Of a DNA stretch of 64,000 bases, positions 10,437 to 22,646 are shown piece after piece. This stretch comes from Meandrina meandrites. Its lineage: Eukaryota > Cnidaria > Anthozoa > Scleractinia > Meandrinidae. A program made the translations under genes and the position numbers. Numbering within the stretch: the first letter of the stretch is position 1; each line of letters begins with the position of its first letter. The stretch lies in assembly GCA_963693305.1 (NCBI GenBank), contig OY855908.1, positions 1,720,001-1,784,000 on the forward strand, in the 5' to 3' direction. Under the pieces are notes generated by a model, which searched no databases, was not told the DNA's origin, and saw nothing but the letters and a program-made list of their open reading frames with translations.

Positions 10437-12643
10437 TGAGGGCTTGAGAAATCAGAATTCAACTGTAAAGAACTCAAGTCTAAGGGTTTCAAGTATTTCA
10501 AAATACCTTGTTAATTTTTCAGTGTGACAGATCTTTTAAACTTTTATAATAACAATAACCTAAAATATTTAGATAAGGTGACCACTTCAGGAAATATAAA
10601 CACCTTTGAGGTCTTTGTATCTGCATTTTTTCACTGATGAAAAAACGTTACCAGTTGGGTAGTATATTTTTAATTAAAGTTTTGTTTTTCACATGTATGA
10701 AGTTAGCTTAGGAACATTCCACTGAATTAAATTTTTATAATATTATTTCCTTTAAGATGCAATTTACAGGTATGATGTAACTGGAAAAGCTGAATGTCTT
10801 AAAAATACTTTTTTTCATCTCACTATTAATTTTCATTATTTCTATGATATTTGTAACTCTAATGTTAAATCACTCAGTGTTATCTACAGCATTCAATAAA
10901 ACAATATTGTTGCTTTAAAATCAAAAATTATCTTTTCATTGCCAAGGTGTATTGAACTGCTGATGTACCAATAAACTGAAACCACCAAACCACTGCACGT
11001 CACTTCCCTGGAACTACTTTGTGTATTTGAATTCTTCTGTCCATTTTCAGCATCTGAGAATAATGACACAGATATCAATAAGGACATATTAAACATCAAT
11101 TTGAGCAATTTTTCTGTTTATATAACAAAACTGTTCAGAGTCAAATTTGTGTGAAACTATTTACTTAGCCCATTGAATGCACACAATTCTCATTATCGCA
11201 TTACAATGCCTCATTGGAATGGACACTGAACAGTTATTTTTAGTCTTAATTTAATTCATTTAATTCACACCCGTACTTTTAGTATAAATTGTCCTGCATT
11301 AAATCCTTTATCTGATAATGGTGCCAGGATGACACAGAAATGTTGTTCCTTCTTTTTGCTTAAATTTTTATAGTAAAAAAATTATAATAGTAATAATGAT
11401 AATGATAATGATAGCAATAGTACTTTATAAAACTTTATAAAAAAATACATTGTTATCTAGGAGAATACATATTTTCCAAGGTTGGTTTAGATTGAGTTGT
11501 ACTGTACAATTTTTTAGTTTGACTCATTGAACAATTTAATAATAATAGTAATAATAATAATAATAACAACAGTTTATTTGTAGATTCAAGTTTGTATGAA
11601 AAGCACTCAATGAAGCTTATAATTATTATAAAAAAAACAGTTTATTTGTAGTATTTCCAATGAATGACTTTTCACCTACAAATACCTACATGTATATAAT
11701 TTACAGTAATATTAAAACTTGATTGGTTTATTTTGTTCCAAGTAGTGAGGTTCAAGTAGTTGCACTGTGAAAAAACAAACAAACAAACAAACAATTCAAA
11801 GTTACAAAAAAACCAGCACAATTTACCTGCTTTCTTTTCTTTCAGCTGTGTTATGTCATTCTAATTGAAGACTGGAAACCCCTTAAAAGCAAGAATACTC
11901 ATAAATTAAGAGAATTTGCAATAGAAATAACTTTTTCAAAAGGCATCTGGACTCTTTCCTTTTCTCTTAACCCCATTTCTGGATGAAGGAGGATGCTGAC
12001 TCAAGATTGTATAACATTATTTTAATATACATGTAATAATATTAAAATAATATTCAACTTATGTGTAGATGTGTCACTGCCGTGAAAAATGGCAGCGCAT
12101 TTTCCAGAGTTGTCTGAAACCAATTTGAAAATTCTTACACACCAACACAGCAAAATTAATGTTCAAATGATAAAACAATAATATTATTGAACTTGGTTAT
12201 CCCAAAATATTGTGATTTTTCAATGTCTTAAAGATAATTTTTTTCACTCAGTGTTCGGCTTCAGTAAATAATTCAATTTATTATTGATCTGCTCACCACT
12301 GACAAATCATATTTTGCTCATCCTCATCCAACAATATTGTACAAATTATAGAGTCTTACAAATACAGACTGAAGAACAATAACCTGAGCACAAATATGTA
12401 CTTAATCTGTATTTTACCTTAGCACTATTTAAACCAGACAAACTGTGCATGTGATAAACTAGATTAATGAAGCGTGAACATTGCTCCTCAAAGTCAGTAA
12501 TAATTTATCTAGGATATCAGAACCATGACGGTGGTTTGGAAATCTGATCTTAATTAGCATAGGTTTTTATGACTTTATTTCTCTGTTTTCTCTGTAGTTT
12601 TAGCTTCAATTGAGAAGAGAGTGTTTCATCACATTTCCAAACA
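10437..12643. other. Intergenic or GULP1 3' region
   Basis: AT-rich sequence. If the GULP1 transcript splices on beyond 12749, its terminal exon and 3' UTR lie here (one candidate at 11000-11053). Otherwise nothing is recognised. Confidence 0.35.
11000..11053 (-). other. Candidate terminal exon of the GULP1-like gene
   Basis: On the minus strand a TTATTCTCAG acceptor is followed by an 18-codon frame ending in TGA. Its phase (0) fits the donor CAG|GTTTGT at 12747-12749 and would add 17 residues in place of the read-through end. The peptide has no recognisable homology, so this is only a splice-phase argument. Confidence 0.2.
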
Positions 12644-15600
12644 TCAAAAATACTCGGCTATGCTCCGTATATATAACTCCCTTCTCAGTGTTTGGGAATG
12701 CGATGAATCACGCTCTCTCATATTTGATTTATTACTTGAAGAACAAACCTGTATATTTTGATTTATCTCTTTACCACCATCTAAAAATGCATCCTTAGAA
12801 GCCAATGGATCAAAAACATGGTCAGAAAATGGATCTGCACCGTTAATTCCACTGGAGAATGGGTTTTTACTGAATGCTGTACTGCTGCCCAGCTCGAATA
12901 AATCTGATGTAATGACAAAACAAAGAAAGAAATTCCAGTTAAGAAAAAGCTATCTTCATGTGACGTGATTTTGGTCACACTGCTTAAACACCAAAATTGA
13001 GTACAAAAGTCAGACTCAAGACTTATATCATAATAGTAGTGTACATAGCAGATTTCATAATTCTACTCATACTCTAGTGTAGCAGTTGTTATTGTTTTTG
13101 GGGGCTAGGGGCATTGTTTCTGTTGTTTATTCTATTGTTCTCTTAAAGGACAGTGAGCCATACGTTGGACATGTTACACAGCTGCTAGCCAAACCCAAGG
13201 TGGGTTCTCAGGATTTCAAGTGACAGGGATGATCAAAGGATTATTTTTTTGGTCCAGGGTTTTTTTTGTGGAAGCCCTAGAGATGTTTTGGGTCTGGCGT
13301 TTTGCTCCCATTTGATCATCCCCGTCACTTGAAATCCCGAATACCCCCCCCCCCCCCGGGGTACCCCATGCCATCATTTAACCTTCTGTCTGCAAATCCC
13401 CAGGGTAACACCCATATTAAAGTAATGAGTGTGGTTGATATACATTTTACGAGGTTAAAATTCATGATTTGGTATCAATAAATATGATTAGATCTAAACC
13501 AGCCACTCTTAAGTTATTTCTGTCGTTACCTGTTAGGGTACATTAGGGTTCAACTGCTCAAGTTTTCTGAACAGATGAAGTTGGTCATCATGTTTCAAAG
13601 AACAGATAAGCTAGACTTGTTGGAAAACATTTCAGTACAAAAACATTAAAGTAATAAGACATCTTCCAAGACATCATTGACCTCCGCATTTTAACTTGAC
13701 AATAACGTATAGAAGACATTAAAACATAGTCCAGTTTTGTGTTAAAAATCAACCAGTCAGAAACTGCTACCTTTTTTCCTAACAATCAGCCCCATCAATG
13801 TTCATATGGACACCCTCTACACACACACACACCCCTCCTGCACCCCCACCCATCCAGGTGCAAACCAACCATTTTCTTACCATCAGAAGGAGCTGCGAGA
13901 GGGTTTGTTGTTGTTGTTGCTGATGGTGCTGCTGTTGGTGGTGGTGATGTCACTGCTGAGACATTTCCAGAATTTATTTTCAATCGATTGGCTGCTTTTA
14001 CACTTTCCTTTGTCGGTGGAGGGGGAAGCAATCCCATGGCTATTGGTCTGGGTGCTGGTGCAGCCACAGGTTCTGGAGAAAAGTCACTGAAGTCTGGTGA
14101 TGTGGGAACACTTGTTTGAGGTTGTGATGGGATCTCTGCAAAAGGATCAAAGATCATCTCCTGATTGCTCAGCTCTTGAGGGAAAGCCTCTTGTGGTGGA
14201 GATGTTTCTTGAAGGAAAACCTCTTGTGGTGGAGATGTTTCTTGAAGGAAAGCCTCTTGCGATGTGGGCGCTGGCATTACGGCAACACCACCAAAACCAC
14301 CCAAGAGATCAAACTCATCTATGTCTGATTGGCTTTGGCTGCCCTGAAAAAAGTGACAAGTACGATCATGTGCATGAATGCAACATATAAGTTTTTAGCA
14401 ACTACCATAAATTTAATTTTCTACTTATTAACTTATTAACTACGTTAAAAATAAAATAGCCTAGGTTGAAAAAAATGACCTAAAGCTAATTTTGACCTGC
14501 AACATAAATATTCTTGTAAGCTATGTGCTCGGCAATATACTGATACTGTAATGAGAAATGAGATGTGATCACTCGTAGTTTACCTCATTACTGCCATTAC
14601 TGGATGGAGGTCCCTGTCTTGCAGCTATCTCAAGTTCGGCAATCTTTTGTTTTAATGCCTCCTTCTCTTCTTCTGCTGTTTTGATTTTTTCTTCCATCTC
14701 AGTAAGCTTTTTTTGTGAATTCTGATTAACTGCCTTCTTTTCAAGAAAACGCCGATATGCCAGATCAAATGCCTGCCCAACTGTCAGTGTAAGTTCTTCT
14801 GCCTTTAATTTTAAAATAGCAAAAGAGAGAACAAAATCAGTGATCAATGTTGTATTGTCTTACCTTATTTCTGAGTACACAAAATAAATCAGTCAAGGCA
14901 AAAATATTATTATTTGGATGCATCATGAGAATTATTTTCTTATGGCCTGCAATTTCTAAAATTTCCTTGGTCTTTCTTGTATTAGTCAAATGTAGCTGAG
15001 ACTAGACTAAAATTTAAATGTATACTCTGAATAATTTTTGAGCATATTTAGTCAGTGGGAGGGCCAGATAGGAAAATATTTGACTTTTGATGCATGAAAA
15101 TTCTCCAAGTGCCAAATATCTTCCCATCTGGTCTAACATAACTCAGGCAATGAGAATTCCATCATACAACCTTTATTGAACTAATTCAGTCTGACTTGTG
15201 AAAATGGATAAGTGAATGTTCTCAATTGCAAACTGCTAAATAAATACTGTTTATGGGTCTGGTATTATAGTGTACGAAATTAAATAGTATTAATATTATA
15301 TGTTATGTTAAGCCACAGCCAGCAGGAGTCCCAGATAGCCCTGTCACAGTGACTTCATCAGTGAGGTGATCTCACCATTTTCTCGCATTCAAACACATAG
15401 CAGTTATGATGTTGTGCCCCAGAGTCCTTGGCAATGAAAGCAAACACCTTCTTGTCACGCTTGTCATCTGCACAGTAGGATATGCGATGTAGGGGATACA
15501 AATAGAGTTCCTCCTAATGAAATATAAAAGTGCAGATTTAAACTAACTCATGCAACTTACATTAAATGCAAATTATGCAAATTTTGCAGAACTGACGGAC

Positions 15601-18600
15601 TGACTGACTGACTGACTCACTGACTCACTGACTGACTCACTGACTGACTGACTGACTGACTGACTCACTCACTCACTCACTCACTGACTCACCGACTGAC
15701 TGACTGACTGACTCACCGACTGACTGACTGACTGACTGACTGACTGACTGACTGACTGACTCACTGACTGACTGACTCACTGACTCACTGACTGACTCAC
15801 TGACTGACTCACTGACTGACTCACTGACTGACTCACTGACTGACTCACTGACTGACTGACTGACTGACTGACTGACTGACTGACTGACTCACTGACTGAC
15901 TCACTGACTGACTCACTGACTGACTGACTCACTGACTGACTCACTGACTGACTGACTGATTGACAACTAACTGTCAGTGACTGTTGGTTTAACAAATCCT
16001 AAAAATGCAACATAAATGGAATCTGTTAAATTTAAAAAGCATGAACTCTGAGGTCACAATACCTTTGTTTTTGCATCTTCTATTTTAATGTTCTCAACAG
16101 AAATCTTTAGCTCAACCTTCTTCAATTTACTCCCTTTCACACCGGCTTCACTCTTTTTAATATGATTTGCAAACTACAAAGAGATTTGCAGAAGAAATAA
16201 AAATTATTCATAATTAATATGGGCATTCAATTGGAAAGACACATTACACTAGTAGTGCCTTTCTCAATTGAGGACCCAGCTGTTTGAAGTACCACATTCA
16301 AATTAACATGATTGTATCTGAGTTGTAAGAAATGATGCATCAGCCATTTCCAGTGTAGACGACTGACCCAGGATGAATACTGCCCCATGACGTTGATTAT
16401 TCTGATGCTGTATTGTTAATAATCATATATATTACAAACTCTTGATTTTGATTGGTTCTACACATGCCTATTTGTCATGTAATTGGTGCATGATCACATG
16501 GGTGTCCAATTACAGGTATCTAATTTGAATTTGTTCAAATTTGGTGCATGTAATTTGACACCTACGTCATGCACTTGGATGGGTTCTTTCTTGCTGTTTT
16601 CCTACTGTTAGTAAAATTGATTGAATATACCTTTGACTTTTTCCACGGCAAAGAAGTTTTCAAGACTTCCTAGCCTCAAAATTTGTTATTGATACGATTA
16701 CCTTGTATTGAACAATTCAGGGAGTAATCGTGCTCACAATTTCAATTCAGCCTTTTGTTGCATGCTCGGCCAGTTTTAACACACACACATGCAAATACTC
16801 CCTGAATTGTACTCCGCTCAGTCCATTTACTATTAGTTATCATACTTACACCAATAAAATTCTCTCTTAGTCGATAATTGTATGCACAGAAACTGGAAGT
16901 GTTTAATAAGCTTTTTTTGTGAGAAAGTGTAACCGACTTGCAGTACAATAGACTTTATCCTTTACTCTAATCTTCTCACAAAATGCATGCTCGACAGTTC
17001 CTCACACTGCATGTTCAAGTATTTTTATATCTTGAGATGCACTTGACTAATTGCCTTTGTTTGCAATCAAAATGTTTTTCTGAATGCATTTTATAACCTA
17101 TTTTTGTGTCAGATGTTGTCATTTGGAAGGCTTCATTCCCCATTTCTTTTACTTCTGGACTTAAATGATGTATCCAAAAGGATTATTCACATAGCACCAC
17201 CCCCAACAACAAAACAAGCTCTGATCAAGTACTGGTGGTCTGACTAACAAGTAACCACAATAATATTAAATGCAGATTTAACTTCATGTAGAACAAAAAA
17301 ATATTGCTTTTTAGACTGACTGCTGTGAGTCAGTCAATAGCTGTTATATTATAACTTTGATTTTCTTGATCCGAGGCTAAAGTAAAACGCCAGTGAATTT
17401 TTTCTTTCTTGTAATTTTTCTTTTTCTTTTTACCTTGACTTTCTTTATGGCTTCTCTAACAATTTCTGTTCCTTTTGCTTGAGCCACATCTGTGAGCCCT
17501 AAAAACTATTGATACATGAAAAAAAAAAGGAACATTGCAAACAATAGTGGATTAATAAAGCATTCTTTTCTTCCAGTGGGCAAAAATACTGCTGTTGTCA
17601 AAGAAGCAGGTCATTAAATTTTTTTTCCCAGCTAAGTGCTGACATGGCTAATTTTCAAAGACAATCCCTGATATATAAGAATTTGCCACTTAAAGTATTT
17701 CTCATTGAGTTATTTTGAGTACTAACTAGTTTATTCGAAGAGTTTTGCTAAAAACAAAGAACACAGTTGAATTAAAATTTATGTACACAATGGTTGAATA
17801 ATTATTAACACAGAGTTAAAAAGGGGAGACATTTTATTTTGACTTTGAGTGTTAAAATGGTAAAAGATTACTGAAAAAAAAAAAACAGTTCTTAGCAACT
17901 TTACTCCCTGAGGGCATATATACAGATCGGGATAAATTTGAAATTTATTTCGGTGCTAAATCGCCCGTGTCTGTTCACAAGCTTGGAACTATTAAACATC
18001 CATCTAAGATATTGTTATTGAAGAAGTTCAAGTATATAAAAGAATAGCAAAGAATTGAATCCATTCAAATGCAGTATAGTGTGAATGTTTTAATTCAAAA
18101 CAAGCCAGCAGATTTTGTTCGACAGTCAAATCTGTGCTTGGCGATTTATCAAACTGTTTGTAAGTCGATCAATGGTTTATTTTGATCCAAAGGCGTGAGA
18201 TTTTGGTGCGAAAGTGCCATTATTGGCCTGGGAAAAATGCTTAGCAATTTCCGGGACAACGAGGGAAACGCAAAGTCGTTTTGCTCGAGCCAAATTATAT
18301 TTCTGACCGGAGACAGTTCCTTTCACTAAAACAGAAATTAGTGCGTTTTGAATGGAAATATGATATACCCAATACATGGAGCACAGCAGAGCTATTAGCG
18401 AGGATCGGTCGATTGAAGCCTCGTGGTTTTGCCGAGAACGCAGCTTCTGTGAGTGCCAATGACCATAAAATTAGAAGGCGGATACCAAGCTAGCATTTAC
18501 ATGAAAATGCACGTCATCATTAAACTTCTAAGAGGAATATTTCTACGAAAGAACTTTGATTGGATATTAAATTCTTAATCCTTACGCAAAACAAACCTAT

Positions 18601-18883
18601 GAACCGGACAGTCTTTTCGGCGAACCACACACATACCTTGACAGAATAAACCACAGAACCTTGCTGTAAAGATTCCGCAGGATGGAGCCATGTCTTTCCA
18701 GTTCCACTTTCTGCTAAACGAAATTTAAATATTAGTCTAAGCGTCTAAGTGCTGTTTAATCAAAGATGCCACTGCAAAGAAATATGCCGAATAGGAGGTT
18801 CGTAAGTCTGGAAATCAAACATAAGCTAATTTACCTTGGGGTTTGCCGCCTTTTTTAGAGCCCCACTTTAACACAGAAGTCAT
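12644..18883 (-). CDS. GULP1: PTB-domain engulfment adaptor, GULP1/CED-6 homologue, 8 exons (3' end uncertain)
   Basis: Minus-strand exons 18835-18883, 18637-18713, 17434-17505, 16063-16173, 15376-15513, 14584-14802, 13881-14343 and 12749-12903 join in phase and encode 428 residues. Reading on without splicing adds 34 residues to a TGA at 12644; a final spliced exon is also possible. Residues about 20-172 form a PTB domain: [51 protein letters not shown], and [19 protein letters not shown] Glu/Lys-rich coiled coil follows (about 176-212). The tail has DPF motifs (288-290, 400-402) and FDPL (407-410), of the kind that bind clathrin adaptor ears. CED-6/GULP links phagocytic receptors (CED-1/MEGF10, LRP1) through NPxY motifs to engulfment of dying cells and to clathrin traffic; it is cytoplasmic. 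The protein is longer than human GULP1 (304 residues), and I did not find the conserved vertebrate last segment. The PTB call is strong; the C-terminus is not settled. Confidence 0.88.
13198..13350. mobile_element. Foldback MITE with C-run end, in GULP1 intron
   Basis: GGATTTCAAGTGACAGGGAT followed by GATCAAA is matched inverted by TTTGATCATCCCCGTCACTT at the right. The same core occurs in the element at 2.8-3.3 kb, so they belong to one family. Confidence 0.75.
15596..15963. repeat. (TGAC/TCAC)n microsatellite in GULP1 intron 4
   Basis: About 370 bases of ACTG tetranucleotides with interspersed ACTC units. Open frames across it encode only VSQS-type repeats and are not genes. Confidence 0.95.
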
Positions 18884-19254
18884 CCTAACTTCTTTCCTTT
18901 AAGGAATCGAAGCCGTAAAGTTCGTAGTACGTCCTCGTCGGACAATAAAACAAAGCTGCGATGGGGTTACGGCAATTTGATATCCTCTCCAAGTGACTGG
19001 CTTGTCAAAGCTTGTCAATATTATTTTGCTTGCTTTGACCCGAGATCACCAGCGGTAGTACCACAAAACCAAATTGAGGGAGTGTAAGCGTCATCGAGCG
19101 TTCCTATTTCCGACCCAGATTGGAGGAAATAGCTAAAGGTGCTTCTAGTTCCTGCTTTTTAAAACTTCCTCGAGTTCCCAGAGTAAACAGGAAAAGAGAG
19201 ATTATTTTTCAATCTACGACAAATGCTTCTGGTCGATCAACATTCCATCGCATG

Positions 19255-19556
19255 AAATGTCAATGTGTTAAGTGTATTAATATTATTATGTATTAATGTA
19301 TTAAGTGTCAATGTATTTAGCACGGTTGTACTAATTGAGGACACTGTAAATAGTGAAACAAATATTATAAATCAAACAGAAACTTGTTAAAAATCCCAGC
19401 TGGCAGGAGGCTAACCAGTTGGCTATATACAAAGCGTGGAGGAGTTGAATTCGGAACCACCAAAGACAAATCCATCTAGTGGCAGGGAGGAGGATTTGAA
19501 CCCGGGACCTCCGGATTACAAGTCCAGCGCCCTAACCACTAGGCCACACTGGTATA
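19255..19556 (-). mobile_element. tRNA-derived SINE, minus strand
   Basis: Read on the minus strand it starts with a tRNA-like head (GGCCTAGTGGTTAGGGCGCT), an anticodon loop reading TGT (Thr-like) and a B-box GGTTCAAATCC (19492-19502). A body of about 200 bases follows, ending in ATTAATAC/TGTCAATG-type tail repeats. Placed just upstream of the GULP1-like gene. Confidence 0.75.
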
Positions 19557-20047
19557 AAATAATTTGGGGAGGGGGAGGGGGAGGGGGAGGGGGAGGGGGC
19601 GGCTGCTCCTGTACGATAATAAGGTATAATTTTTTTCTGGGGTGGGGGGAGGGGTACTCTCAGCTCGCCGTCTTGTTTGGCGGATATCTTTGAGAACAAA
19701 ATATATATCCCTTTATAATTTATATTCGTACGTAAATGAACTGTAGATTAATGAATTAAAATATGTAAATAGGTTTTAATATCTTGTAAATGAGTATTTT
19801 TTAACATATTGCCATTCAATTATTATTTTGGTATTTTCAGAGATTTTGTACTATGGACGCCAGCGCAAAATGGGAACATTTTCCTGCTAACGATCATTCC
19901 GTTTAAAGCCGACATTACACTCATTCTACTCGAACGCATTTACTCCAATCGTGACAGTGTACGAAAAACGAAAAACATGAGAAGTATATCTCACTGATAG
20001 ATAGAGGTCACACTATTGAACCTCTTGGCGTTCGTGTCTATGTTTTA
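19557..20047. other. G-rich simple repeat and unassigned sequence
   Basis: A (GGGGGA)n run lies near 19565-19600. The rest is unassigned intergenic sequence. Confidence 0.5.
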
Positions 20048-20353
20048 GGGACGGACCATTTGACTTTTGAGGGGGGGGGGGGGGGGGAGGTTGGGTGATT
20101 TTGAAAAAAAATATCCTGCAAGCATACTTGTACAAAAAAAAAAATCATGCACACGACCAATGCCGAAAAAAAATTCCATACACGTTCAGTTAGCCGGATC
20201 CTGAAGTGTGTTATATGGAGAAAAAAATATCATGCACACACCTGCCCCGAGAAAAAAAGATCCTATTGCATGAAATAGTAAGAAAAAATTCATGCCTGTC
20301 CAAATCACCCAACCCCCCCACCCCTGCCCCCCTCAAAAGTCAAATGGTCCACC
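20048..20353. mobile_element. G-tipped MITE, GGACCATT family
   Basis: Left end GGACCATTTGACTTTTGAGG plus a G run; right end is its inverse (C run, then CCTCAAAAGTCAAATGGTCC). The interior repeats ATCATGCACAC-like motifs between A runs. Confidence 0.85.
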
Positions 20354-21920
20354 CGTTATGCGTCATTTGTTATTATCATGGTAAATATTGTTTTATTTTA
20401 TTTCAAATTTCGTACTAACCGTTTTCTTTTTTGCTTTCGTATATTATTTCAACGTTAACTTTTCCGTTTCATTCTATCATGTTTTCATAGCATCATATTG
20501 CACGCTATCTTAATGTCCAAGTTTCCCAGAGTCATTATTTCCAAGAACCAGAAGTTGAAAGGCAGTGCCTTTCGAAATATTGGCATTGAAATTATATTCC
20601 TTTACTGTTGACAAGCCTTGCTCGGATCTTTTTTCGTTATTAAAGTGGCTACCGAAGCCACGCCCAGAGGGCATCCTTTTCAGTTTCATAGCGGCCGGGG
20701 ACAATATTTTAAGCCCGTAGCACATACAAATTATCCATGCTAGCCTCTGAATATTTCCAGGCGTTTCCTGCAGTACAAAAGTGAACACTGAACGCTAAAA
20801 TCTCTAACCATGTATATGTTGTGCTTTAATTTTATGTTTGGTACAATCTGGTATTTTTGTTTGTTTTATTTTCATTATCATACATACGCTAGAACAAAGG
20901 AAAACACCAAAAAGTAACAAGGGTAAAATTAAACTGCAACATATACTTTACAATTTCTGCTGGGTAATCAGTTCCTATATTCTCATGACCTATATACTGC
21001 ACTTTATATTGATAGTTTGAGGAGAAATTAGAAGCTGATCAATGTTCTAAAGCATAAATTTGCCACACTGCAAAACACATTTCGTACGTGAGCAGCGGTG
21101 GCGGTTTTCTCGCCTGCTGTTTCACGCCATGAGGCAAAAAACCCGCGTCGTGCCTATATATGTGATAATTTTAGTGCACTACAAGTGATATTATTGTGTT
21201 TGTGCCAAAACTCCTCAATATTTTACATGTATTAGCTGACCGATGAAAAACATATATTCAATACCACTTGAAAATATATAACACATATTAGCGATCCGCT
21301 TTTATAACACTCAAATATACATGTGTTACCAGGAAGTAACGATCTTGTATATATTGAACAAAATAAAGCAATTGAGTTGCTGACAACTGAATCACCATTA
21401 GCTAGCTTTTGTTTGAATTTCTTTCAAAGGTTCTTATGCCAACTGATGTTAATGGTGTAATGATCGAACTTGAATAGCTTTGAATTGTAGCTAAACGGAG
21501 ACTACAGGCTCTAAGTTTTAGAGTTAAAAAACAAGAATTATATGAATACTTACAGACGTTTGCTTGACCAACAGGATTCAAAAATTAGATATTTGTTTAA
21601 TGCAAGGTATATTTAACTAATTGAAAGTTACGTATTCTACAAGACAGTTTTTACGTCGTAATTTCATGCAGGGCTATCGACGGGTTATTGGTCTTAGCTA
21701 GGCTCTAAAATTAACAAAACTGTGCGATTGGTGGCCAATGCTTCCTTATTACAACAAACCTTTTCCACTTTTGGTTACTAATGACTTTGGTTTATTCAAA
21801 AAGGAGAGGAGACTATGAAGATTGTCTACCGGTTCGCCCTAGTCCTCTCTCTCGACCTTTTTTCTTTCCAGTTCCCGCGTTGCTTTGCCTGTCATTTTCT
21901 CCCATGTATGGCATGTATAT
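20354..21920. other. Intergenic, nothing recognised
   Basis: No gene supported. A short minus-strand frame at 20510-20788 has no homology I recognise. Confidence 0.35.
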
Positions 21921-21923
21921 CTT

Positions 21924-22047
21924 GTGGTTCAATTTTATCCTTGGTTCAAATTATATTTTTCTTTATTTCAAACTCAGTATCATACATTACCATACCCAAA
22001 AACAAAGGAAAATAAACTTTAAACCAAGGATAAAATTGAACCACAAC
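21924..22047. repeat. Short foldback repeat
   Basis: TTGTGGTTCAATTTTATCCT plus TGGTT is matched inverted by AACCAAGGATAAAATTGAAC plus CACAA. A candidate MITE remnant. Confidence 0.65.
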
Positions 22048-22414
22048 ATATTCACCATAATATATACGTGAACATATAGCAGCCAGCATTCGATGCTGCG
22101 GTAGAATACAACAACAACAACAACAAGCTTTATTTGCATGACTATAAGTACATACAGTATTGCAAAAGCGTAATTAAACGAAACTTCTAACATTCATAAT
22201 CATGTAATAGGAAAAAAGCAATTACGTGTGTGTTACATCATTTTCATTCGATAGAAGATTATTTCTTAAAGATAAGCATCTCAAGATGAATTTCATCAGT
22301 TGAGAATTTAAATAATAATTATCAGAATTCATTAATTTTCTGGTGGCTTGCATAGAATGGTTTTTATCAGGGATAATACGCAAATAAAGGAACAATAATA
22401 AAGATAAAAAACAG

Positions 22415-22420
22415 TTTATT
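22415..22420 (-). terminator. Polyadenylation signal of the DNase I-like gene
   Basis: AATAAA on the minus strand, about 227 bases after the stop codon at 22647. It is the first good hexamer seen downstream. Confidence 0.4.
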
Positions 22421-22646
22421 GAATAATGAGTACATGGATACTACAATATCATTGGCTTCTGTATGCTTTAATACAAGGTGACAAGTCATCAATCAACATG
22501 TCGGATGTTTAAGAGCGTGCTTAACAAAACTTAGTGTTTTTACTTGTCTAATCTAATGCCATTAGATTCACCTTTATGAAATACAACAGAATACTGAAAC
22601 CGGCACAAACAGCAAGAGCTGACTTAGCTTTCCGTAAAAAAAGAGA

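Noticed and set aside
13739..14390. Plus-strand frames opposite GULP1 exon 7
   Set aside because: Shadows of the minus-strand coding exon, whose splice phase and homology are clear.
15777..15995. VSQSVSQS frame
   Set aside because: A translation of the TGAC microsatellite within a GULP1 intron.
19492..19552. A tRNA-Thr gene
   Set aside because: The head is tRNA-like with a TGT anticodon loop, but it continues directly into a SINE body and tail, so it is a SINE rather than a tRNA gene.
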